A DNA stretch of 64,000 nt from Limnephilus marmoratus. Lineage: Eukaryota; Arthropoda; Insecta; Trichoptera; Limnephilidae. A program made the translations under genes and the position numbers. Below, in pieces: positions 35,901 through 47,900 of this stretch. The notes below the pieces were generated by a model, which was not told where the DNA came from, did not search any database, and saw nothing but the letters and a program-made list of their open reading frames with translations. Numbering within the stretch: the stretch's first letter is position 1; each line of letters opens with the position of its first letter. The stretch covers positions 41,139,460 to 41,203,459 of the forward strand of contig OU862913.1 of assembly GCA_917880885.1 (NCBI GenBank), written 5' to 3'.

Positions 35901-38900
35901 CATGGTGATTCTTTACTGGATCGAATCGTAACGGGTGACGAGACGTGGGTGAAGCACGTCAATTGCGAGACAAAATTGCAGTCCATGGAGTGGGGGCACA
36001 CAAGTTCCCCCAAAAAACCAAAAAAATTTTTGCAAACCTTGTCATCGAGGAAGATTATGGCTACTCTTTTTTGGGAGAGATCACAGGCGGCGGATTTCTA
36101 TGACGAAGGAATTTCGAAGCTTGTCCACCGCTACGATAAGTGCCTTAATTTGTTTGGTGACTATGTAGAAAAGTAGCATTTTAGTCACTCTTTCAGATGT
36201 ATATAATAAAATATTTTTCCTGTACCTAGTTTTTGTTTTATTACAAAACGTTCCCTAGTTTCTGAATAGCCCTCGTATAACCATTTTAAAACATACCTAT
36301 ACATGCAAATAGAACCATTTGCAACCAGCTAGGGCATAATAATAATACATTGCATAAGGTTCTAACTACATTTCCCTAATTCCATTGCAAGATAGGGCCA
36401 TGTCAAAAATTCTCAGGAATTCCCCAAGGGTCTAACCTCGGACCTATGTTGTTTCTAATACTAATAGATGATATCCAAAACTGTGTTAGGAACATACATC
36501 TACTGTGTGCAGATGACCTTAAAATTCTGATAGAAATAAGCTGCCTATCCAAGGTTCCGTGCACCATATTGAAGTACTTGAGGAAACTGATTCTGTGAGT
36601 CTAGAAACTAGGCGGAAAGCAAGTCTAGCTATTATGTCTTACAAAATTTGTAACCATTTCATTGATAGCCCATTCCTGTTGAGATGCTATGATTTATATG
36701 TACCAGACCACTACAGCCGGAGTCGATATCGTGATCTGTTTGGGAGTACCAAATGGCAGAACCGATGTCCTGGCAAGGGAAGTGGTGCTGTTAAATGAAC
36801 TAGCAAATTGGATGTAAGTTACCCTCTCAGGCTAATTTGTTCAGTTTTCGGAACAACTCGTATAGGTCTCATAGAAATCGTTGTGTCTCCCTTACATAGG
36901 GAGAAATATACGGCGTTAAAAAGAGAAAACACCACGCTTTATATTCAATCATAAAAGTTAGCCACAAAATAAGTAAAATGAAAATCTAAAGTTTCGGATC
37001 ACAATTTGAAAAAAATGTATGAAATTTTTATTAATTATTTTTACATGGAATGACAAAAAAGTGAGGTGGCAATAAAATGTATAATACATTTGTCTAATAA
37101 TATTTGTATGTGTTTTTTTTTTAATTTTCATTATCAGTATTTTAGTTAGTTAATTTTATGTTTGCATGCAAAACTTTTATATTTCAAAAATATTTGTTTA
37201 TTTTGATTTATAAAATTTGAAAGTGTGTTTTTATCAGAAATATTTAATTTATTTGGAGTTTATTGTAAGCCGGAAATATTTTACCCACTGACAAAATATG
37301 GTTGAGGCTTGAAGAGTTAAAGTTTGATTGGATTCTCAAGGAAGGATAGACTTATTCTGATATTCATCATTGACAAGATGTTTTCCTTTATCTGTTCTGA
37401 AAGTGCAGAAATACCGGTCTGGTGTAAGTGGAAGAGAAATAGAAAGTTGTACCTGATGAGGTGGTCCAGGAAGGTGCTGGCGGGATACCTGTCTCCACCG
37501 ATGGCGACTCCTTCATACACGCCGTCTGTCTCCTTGCTGATGATGTTGTTCAGCTCGTTGGACATGCCTCCTGACTTGGAGACGTACGCCACACTGGGAA
37601 TAACACACAACACAAATCAATATATATTATAATTAGATTGAATTTGGAAGCCACCTCTGGGGCCCCAAAATACTTGCATGATAAACCTACATGATTCTGT
37701 AAAAAGGAGGGCTGTCAGTCTGATTATTGTCAACAAACTGATTTCTCTAATGCACAAACACAATGTACTGGCAACATTACATTACATTTTGGTACAGTTT
37801 ATCACTTCGAGAAGGTTCAGAAGAAATTTCCGCGATTTCTTTACCTGACGGAGTATGGCTACTACCCGTGGCTACCCTACCCACATTCTCTTGGGCATGC
37901 TCGGTACGAACCATCTACAGAAGGGATGTGCTCATTGTAACAAATTTCTTCAGACTGATTCGTGGAGAGCATTAGTTTCTATGTTAATATCTCCAATGGT
38001 TATCTCCATCACCGACAGAGACAGACTGTTTTATCTCCCGGCATGCAGAACTAACTTGCCAATGGTCACGCCAGTCGGGAGCTTATTTCATAACCTTTCA
38101 AAAACAGGTTTTAGTATTCGGTTATGTTCGGAAATATTTCATTTATAGAGCTTTAACCTCTCAAAGGCCAGGCCATTTCACGAAAATTCACTAAAAAAGC
38201 ACCACTTTGAATTTTGAATTGAATGTTTTGTGGATTAATTTTGAGCTATCGTATATTTTATTGACCGAAACACATTCCTAGAACAATAAACTATGTACCA
38301 AAACAACATTACTTGCATTAATTATGTAAATTAATAGGTTTTACAATGTTTTAGTCGAGGAACACGCATTAATTTTGACGGCTAAAATTCGCGGCAAAAA
38401 TGACATTTCTATGTCACAGATAAAATCGTTTAAAAATATTCTGGGGTTGCAAGGTGAATGAAATTTTTACACACCTCATAAAGTAATGTTGGCGCAAGCG
38501 ATTCTGACCCTGTTCTTCATACAAATTCTGTACATAGAAGGGCCAAAATCGCAGACAAACAGTTTTTGGTCGAAAATTTTTCGAATTATTTTCTCGCGCA
38601 TGCGCATAATACGCGCGTGCCCGCGCGCCTCCGGCCAATTAGAGGTTAATTGCGAAGCGGAAAAGTTTTTATAAATCTGACAGTCGTTTAACCTCTTATT
38701 TGCCGGAGACGCGCTGATGCGCGTGGTTTGTGCGCATGCGCGCAGAAAAAATTTCGAAAAAAATGTTTGTCTACGATTTTGACCCTTCTATGTACAGAAT
38801 TTGTATGAAGAACACAGTCAGAATCGCTTGCATTAACATTACCCCATAAGATTTCATTCACCTTGCAACACCAGAATATTTTTAAACGATTTTATCTGTG

Positions 38901-41900
38901 ACATTAAAATGTCAGATTTGCCACAAATTTTAGCTGTCAAAGTTGATGCATGTTCCTCGACTAAAACATTGTAAAACCTATTAATTTACGTAATTAACGC
39001 AAGTAATGTTGTTTTGGTACATAGTTTATTGTTCTAGGAATGTGTTTCGGTCAATAAAATATACAATAACTCAAAATTAATCCACAAAACGTTCAATTCA
39101 AAATCGTGTTTTTTTACGAAATTTCCGTATTTTTCCTGGAATTTGCCGGCCTTTGACAGGTTAAAAACGCTTGGAAATTTTAAATTCGAACTGTTTTTAA
39201 AATGAATAAATTGAAGTGAATTGAGTCAATATCAGTTTGGATATCGACACATCTAACGAGTCATCATTAAGAGGAAATACTAGCTGCGTTTTTCCATACA
39301 AACGTATTCCCCGTTTATCTCTCTGGATTTTGACCCTAGAGCAAAATTTTTTTTTACATAATATAGATATCGACCACTAGCGTGTCGGTACGTTTTGCTT
39401 TTTTTGATAATTTACTTCTTATAGAAGTTAGGACCTTCCAAAAATGAATAAAATTGCCTAATTTAAACGCCGTCAAAAAACGTTCAGTATACAAACTAAA
39501 CAATGTATTTTGAAAAAAAGCAAAACGTACCGACATAGAATATTTTCTTTTAATACAGTTAGTGAAAAAAAAATTTAAAATCGGTCCAGTTTTGGAGAAG
39601 AAAAATGGGGAATACAAAACATCGATTTCGAAGATTTTATTTAGGTATTTTCGGCCCGACGTGCAGGTGTCCCTTTCGCTCAGTTCTCCTGGGGGGGCCG
39701 GGGAACGAGGGTATTGACAAATACATATAAAGCGAAGTAGTGATGTAACGAATTTTATCGGTAGACTAGTGTTGTCCTTGCCCGAGTAATCGATATTTTT
39801 TATTCGTTTTTTTTTCTGTTCAGTGACTCATCGCGGTATACCAATACTGACCGAGCTTTCATACTAAAATTGTGCAAAATTAAAATTGTTTATGTCAAGT
39901 ACTATAATAAATTTTTAATTTGGGAGGCGTTATAGGTACCATCGCCCCGGGAACCATTTATTGGATACCAACACCCCCGCCACTTGGTCACCCCAAGTGG
40001 TCCGCTATGTTTGGTGACTGAGCATGGGTTCCCGGGTTCACGGGTAAGGTCTGCATGGGTTTTGGTGGCGGATGATTTTGTCCACTTACTGCGGGGCCGG
40101 ATTGGGAGAAACTGGAAGTGGGAGAGCTTTTGATCTCTACAGCCGGACTCTCTCCACCATCATTTCATACTTTTACCTACCCAGAAATTCCTCTCCTTCC
40201 TTTCATTAAAAATATCCTCTACACAGCTTCTCCAATGACTTTGCTATACTATAAGGGTATTTAACTTAAAAATAATTTTTATATTTCATTTTATATGTAT
40301 AATTGCATTTTGTGATATTTTTAAGTAATTAATCACCTCTCCCTTTAATATTTTGTCTATAATTCTCATATGCCTATACTTGTTTGTCTTTTAATATTAA
40401 TCTTATCCTGACGAAGAGAATACTCTGTTTTCGAAATATGTTGATAATATTGATTACATAAAGCTGTTTTTACAAAGTTATTTGTTCTCATTTAACTAAA
40501 AATGACGCCACAAAGATTGGACCCATTTGCAGCATTTCAAGCTGGGTCGCCATAACCAATTCGTTTGTGCAATTTCAATCAATGCATTTCTGTGTTTCTC
40601 GAGAACCCTTCTATGGGCTTACACGTCATTAGTACTTTTACGCCAGTTTTTTAAACATTTGTGGTCAAAAACATCCAAGTAGTGTAGTTTTGTAGCTCTA
40701 GCACATATGAAGCTGTATGACTTTTTATTATGGTATAATTATTATTATGCATATATCCAATTGTATATCCGCATATACATTATTTGGCTTAATATAGTAA
40801 CTATGTTATTTTCCACATCAAGTATATAATAAATAGATGCAAGAATTTTTTTTTTGATAAATTAATAACGTATAAAAAAAAAATATATATATATATATAT
40901 TTATTCTCAAAACTCTTGAGAAAATATCGTCGTTGCATTCACAAAATATCCCATGTGAGGTTTTCGACCAAATTTTTTTTTGTTTACACCATTTGATTCA
41001 CCACGGTTTCCTAAATAATCTGACAAATATATCCCATTTTTCAAAAATTCATCTTTTTAATCATTTTAGAGGCAACTCTGACCATTACTTGTAATTAATG
41101 GTAATTATTTAAAAAAATATACTACATATACTACAGAAATATAAAAAAATATAAAATTATAAAATTAAATCCCTATATACTACAGAAATATAAAAAAAAT
41201 ATAAAACTATAAAATTAAAATGAGAAAAAAAGTCTTTTTGTGTGCAAGAATTCGTATTATTTTTTTAACTGAAATTTGTCGCACATAAATTAAAATTACC
41301 CAAAGAAATGTTTTTTTAATAATATACACACAGCATCCCCAAAGATGACCTAGGCCCTCAGAGAAATTATTTTCCTCAGGGCCTCCTGTGTGGAGCTCAT
41401 ATAAAAAAATAATAATAATCTCAACAATCTAAAAAGAGTATACTATGCACTAATCCAGTCATTAATTCAATATGGAATTATTGCATGGGGGGGGGGGGTC
41501 ATACAACAATATTCTAACCCCGATCAAAGTAATCCAGAAACTAATCATTAAAGTAATCCTAAAGAAACCCTCCACTTATCCAACAGAAACGCTTTTCGCA
41601 GATTTCACGGTGCCTCGAGTAGAGAATATCTTCAAGAAAAATGCAATTACCCAAATTTACAAAGATAATATCATCAAAAAATTTTAAACTAAAATCAAAA
41701 AGATATGAAGATAACATCAAAATACCAAAATTTAATACCAAACTAATGCAAAACAATTACATCTATTTAGGAATAAAGTTTTTCAACAACCTTCCCATTG
41801 AAATAAAAAAAACCAAAGACATCAATAAACTGAAACTCAAACTTCATCAGGAATAATTAACTAAATAATTACCTGTTTTTCTCATTCTTTCTATTTATTA

Positions 41901-44900
41901 TTAATCTATATTCACCTCTATTTTATTTAGATTTTTCGAATTTCTCCCAAGTGCACAATATTTTAGTATGTAACCGTATCCTATGTATGTACACCATATG
42001 TAATTTATATAACTCCACTGTACAATTATACATCTATATTAAATATTAAAATATATATATTTTCTTCAATATTAACTCAGTAGGTAAAGCAAAAATATTT
42101 TTTTAATATTTCTATTTAACTGTCAAAAAATTACCAAAAAATTAAGTTGCATCCAAAATCATACGAAATTCATTTTTTTAAGACCAATATTTCGTAATTT
42201 GAAACAAAAATAAATAAAATAAAACATATTTATCAGCACAAGATATTTTCTCTACCTTTTGCTAAAAAAATACATTTTCAATTTATTTGGGTGTTTTGGT
42301 CACAAATCCAAATTAACCCCCCCCCCCCCCCCCCCTCGGCTATTTGTTAGCTTTGGGAACAACTCATATCGATCTTGTGTCTCCCTTACTATTATGTTGA
42401 GAAATAAGTTTTAAACGGTGTTCGAAAGAGAAAGAGAAAATATCAAACTTTATATTCAAATTCAAAAGTTAACCACAAAATAATGGAATTGTACACCTTT
42501 ATAAAACCAAAGTTTATGAAACTTATGGAATTTTGTATCTATTAATTATTTTTACATGAAACAATAAAAAAGTGAGGTGACGGAAATGTTAACAATACAT
42601 TTGTGTAATAAATATGTACGTGTTTTTATTTTTTTCGTTATCAGTAATTTTAGTTAGAAAAAACGTAAGATGAGTCATTTTAAAAAAAAATTATGTGTGC
42701 GTTCAAAATTTTTATATTCGAAAAGCAAAGGTTTATTTCGGATTTCAAAATTTAAAAGCGTATTTCATCGCCTTTCAAAAACAATTTTTAGTTTTCGGAT
42801 ACTATCAGAAATATTCCATTTATTTGGATTTTATTGCAAAGCGGAAATATTTCGACCTTATGAAAAAATATGCCCGAGGCCTAAGGGATATGGGTCCTAT
42901 GAGAAAGGTCAAGTTGCCTTTCCTACGTTTGCTACACAAAATATCATATGTGCATAAAAAGTGCGCACAAAAATCCTGAATGCAAAATTTAAGAAAAAAT
43001 TGTCGGTTTTAATAAAAAAATGTATATTAAGCCCACTTGTTTTCACCCAAACATGGTATCAAAAATAACTCTACAATTAATGAAAATAAATAAAAATATG
43101 GGTCCCCAATTTTTTTTTTCGGTTTTTTTTTATTATGTATCCTAATATTCTAAAATACCCACAGGATATTTTGGGCGCGCAACAACGATAAGTAGCTATA
43201 ATAGCATATTCATAGGACGCTTACAATAGGACGCCCCTGCGAGCGGTCTTGTCTCTACACATTTGCAGATTGGAACATGCGTGGTCGGCAGAAATAATAA
43301 TTCGACACGGGTGAAGCGCGTGGCCCACACACACAAGGCCTGCATTCACTCACACATCTATAGCGCGATTCTGACTACTGTCAGAGAGTGAAATAAAAGA
43401 GATTTTTTAAAATACCTATTCATAAATGTTCGCAGCGACCGGCAGCGCTCTTAAGCCCATCAATTTGATATTGTTAAGTTATTATTTTGACCGTGCTAGA
43501 TCCCCCAGATTGGATTAGGTCAGGTTAGGTGTCTCACCTGCCGGCGCGGTAGAGCTTGGATTCGACGATGTTGTCGATCATGCCGGCCGTGTTTCCGATT
43601 TTAAAGCAGCCGGGTTTGATTCCTCCGACCGTGGCCGGACCTATGATGGTCACCTGCAACATAGAACATACAGACACATAAATTACTGTCAATCATACTC
43701 ACAGACCCAGTTGTAAAGCAGAAATTCAAAAGCAGAAAAGCAGAAAAGACCATTCTCTTATGACTGCAATTTGAAAAAAATTATGAAAACTTTGTGATTT
43801 TTTTAATAATTTTTTTTTTCACACCAAACGACGAAAATGAGAGGTGATGGTAACATTCATATGTAATACTTTTATCTAATGGTAATATGTGTGTTTTTAT
43901 TTTTTTCATTATCAGTAGTAAGTATTATTTTGAAAAATTTAATGTGAGCCATTTTTAAAACTTTTTTATGTTTACATTTAAATTTTTATATAAAAAAAAA
44001 TTACATATTTATTTCTAATAATAAAAAAAACACAATTCAAAAGAGCAAGCGATTCTGACCTTGTCCTTCATACAGTTTCTTTATACATAAGGGTTAAAAT
44101 CGCATTAAAAAAAGCTTCATTTCAAAATATTCTAGAGTAGCTAGATTAATAAAACCAACGGTTACATCAAGAATGATATTGGCGCAAGCGATTCTGAGCT
44201 TGTCCTTCATACAGTTTCTTTATACATAAGGGTTAAAATCGCATTAAAAAAAGCTTCATTTCAAAATATTCTAGAGTAGCTAGATTAATAAAACCAACGG
44301 TTACATCAAGAATGATATTGGCGCAAGCGATTCTGACCTTGTCCTTCATACAGTTTCTTTATACATAAGGGTTAAAATCGCATTAAAAAAAGCTTCATTT
44401 CAAAATATTCTAGAGCAGCTAGATTAATGAAACCAACGGTTACATCAAGAATTATATTGGCGCAAGCGATTCTGACCTTGTCCTTCATACAGTTTCTTTA
44501 TACATAAGGGTTAAAATCGCATTAAAAAAAAGTATTGTGACAAATGACAGTTTTAAGACTGGTGGCAGGACAATGAAGTCTTTCCTCACCTTCTTAGCGT
44601 CTGCGGCCTGAATCAGCTTCCTGGTCATGTTCTCGGGGATGCCCTCGGCGATGATGACCACGGTCTTGAGCTGCTTATGCGTCATGGCCTGCAGGGAGCT
44701 GTCGTAGGCGGAGCGCAACGAGGCAAAGTTGATGAGCACCGTCGCCTCGGGGTGTTTGTTGAAGCCATTGTCCAAATCGCTGTACACTGCGGGAAACAAT
44801 GTACAAAAAAACATGGTTTAATGTCAATTTTTATTTCATTTCAATACGTGTAAAGAATGTGGAACTGTCTTACTTCTTTTTCTAACACATCTGCCCTGAT

Positions 44901-47900
44901 AATGGATACTAATGGTGACGCTGTCCGAAATGTTGGCTAAAGAAAGAGGTAGCGCAACACAGCATAACACCCCAAAAACAAACAATGAAAATATGGAACT
45001 GTCTTGTCTCGGTGAACCATGAAAGCTGTTCATTGCAATCTGCGTAATGTCTTACCCCTCAGGACTCAACCGTACTTTATCAGAAGGTCAAAATATTTAC
45101 CCATATCACAATTCGGTCACATATAAAGATAGCAGCCAATAATATGTGCGTTAAGAAAATGAAGATTTTTTTTTTTTTTTACAGTGAATACCGCACAAGA
45201 ATCTCAACTGCTCCCGTCTGGAGCCAGTGAGACTATGGCATCCCCAATTGGGGTATGTTGTGAGGCTGAAGGTAGCGGGGAGGGGAAGGAGGTGGGGAAG
45301 AGGAAGGTTGGGAAGTACCTGGCTATTCAGATCTGGTCACTAAACACGGCTAAAGCCATTTTCAAGCAACGTTTCAATTCTGAATGGTGGTCTTACACCA
45401 GGGCGATACTGATAGTATCTTCCACTCTGGAACATGCCGCAAATATACTATATATTATTTTAAATTGATTAATTGTGAAATAACACAAATTAATCAAATA
45501 AAATTTATTTGCGCATGCCGGGTTCGAACCCGCGACCTCCGGAATGTGAGTCAAGAGTCTTAGCCACTGGACTAGGGAGGTCGTGATAATGTTGGTAGTT
45601 CTTAGTCGAAGTACGATACAGTTAAATTGACCGAATTTGATATGGGTTCCGTAGCTCTGTTGGTAGAGCACTTGCCATGTAAGCAAAGGGTCCTGGGTTC
45701 GAGTCCCAGTGGAGCCAATATCTTTTTCCAATTTTTCTGTCTCCAGATTTTCGCTAATATTGTCTTTATTTAATTAAAAATAATTTTTGAAATATAAAAA
45801 TTTTGCATGCAAACATAATTTTTTTTTAAATGGCTCAACAAATTACAGATAATGAAAAAAAAAATAAAAAATTGATAAAAAATTCACAAAGTCACATAAT
45901 TTTTTTACAAATTGTGGTCGGAAACTTTGGATTCATAAATGTTCATATACTAATTATTTTGCAGTTATGTTTTAGATTTGAATATAAAGCATAGTGTTTT
46001 TCTCTTTCTAACACCGTTTATATCATATTTTTCACTACGATAGTAAGTGAGACACAACGATTTAGACCTACAAGAGTTTTTCCGAAAAGCGAACAAATTG
46101 GCTTGAGGGGTTAATTGCAATCTGTGTAATGGTTAAGCCTAAACAAATATAATAAACGTATTACCTGGAATGAATATTTCCTTGTTTCCGAAGTAGAACT
46201 TCTGTTTGTGGTCGGAGTGGAAGGGGTATACGACGGCCACCACGGAGGGTTCCTTGCGACTGCACACGTAGTCAAAGTCCAGCATGTTCTGCAACATCCA
46301 CAAATACACCACTTATTATCCACTCGAGCGATAGCTATCCAAATTTGGATAGCTATCGTTTATGGCTTTGAGCCTTAAGATGAAGCCATAGTAAATAATG
46401 CAAAATCATATGTTTTTGTTTTGAAAATTTGATCGCTTAGAAGTATTGTAGATGCTTCAATTAAATACTGCGTGTAGAACATACCTTGGCCTTTAAAAAT
46501 ATCGGTCATTTTTTTTATAAGTTTTTTAATAAGCCTATAAAAAAATAAAGTATAAGGTCTAAAAAACACACTTTCAAGTCCAAACTCTCCTATTTATAAA
46601 CCCCTTTTCGGATATGGTTTTATTGTGTAATGTGGCAAATTCAGTTTATTTTATAATAATCGCAAAAAAAGTTGATATTTACACCCAATCTTCCCAAAAT
46701 AAAATAAAATATGCATTTTCGCGTTGATATTTTACAATACGGCCGCTAGTCGACGAATTCGGTTATTCAAAGTGACCCCTATGGCGTCCACCGAAGAACT
46801 ACTGTCCACGGCACAGTAGTGAACTAGTGGATCGCCTTAAATCAAATTTGGTTAGCACTGCTAATGCCCTTGAACAAAGCTACCCGAATTTGGATAGCTA
46901 TCGCTTATGCCCTTGAGCGATAGCTACCGAAATTTGGATAGCTATCGCTGTCCTTGAGCGATAGCTACCCAAATTAGGGTAACACCACCTAATGACCTTG
47001 GGCGATTACTACCCAAATTTGAGTAGCACCACTTGAGCGATTACTACCCAAATTTGGATAGCTATCGCTTAAGCCCTCGATCAAAGCTACCCAGAAATGG
47101 ATAGCTATTGCCTATGCCCTTGAGCGATAGCTATTCAAATTAGGGTAACACCACTAATGACCTTGAGCGATTACTACCCAAATTTGGGTAGCACCACTTG
47201 AGCTATTACTACCCAAATTTGGGTAACTGATAAATGCCCTTGAGCGATAGCTACCCAAATTTGGATAGTTATCGCTTATGCTCTTGAGCGATAGCTACCC
47301 AAATTTGCATAGCTATCGCTTATACCCTTGAGCGATGGCTACCCAAATTTGAGGATTTGTTATAGTATTCAATTTTCAAATCAAACATAGTAATTTTGGT
47401 CGTCTGTGATGTGCGTTATTCCTACGTGAAATTTTTCACACTCAATGAACACATTTTAGCTTTGAATTTAACTCGTTGAATGCCGTTCGTGCACCGGTGT
47501 GTTTGAGATTTTACACGCGATTTTGACCCTTATGTATAAAGAAAGTGTATGAAGAACACGGTCAGAATCGCTTGCTCTATTATCGCCCTTTACCATAGCG
47601 AAACCTGCAATGCGCCTAGTCGCTCCAAATAATTAATATTAATAATTTACCGGAGCGCGGGGATGTGCGCAGTTCTTGCGCATGCGCGGGAAAAATTCCT
47701 TTATCTACGATTTTGACCTTTCTATGTACAAAATTTGTCAAGGACAGTGTCAGAATCGCTGGACACGAAATGTCATTTCTGCCGCGTCATAATTTATGCG
47801 TCTTACTCGACTAAAACATCGTAAAACCTATCAATTTACGTAATTAACGCAAATAATGTTATTTTGGTAGATAGTTTATTGTGTTGTGAACGTGTTCCAG

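Noticed and set aside
35311..36275. Functional mariner
   Set aside because: The second catalytic motif is deleted and the frame is shifted, although ends and TA duplication are intact.
45645..45717. Working tRNA-Thr gene
   Set aside because: Position 33 is not T, the anticodon stem has a mismatch and the flanks are shared with another degenerate copy, so it is a SINE head.
46735..46840. Cluster of EagI, SalI, EcoRI and SpeI-like sites resembling a cloning polylinker
   Set aside because: No continuous vector sequence is present; the flanks are the native minisatellite and intron on both sides. Chance or, at most, to be checked against a vector database.
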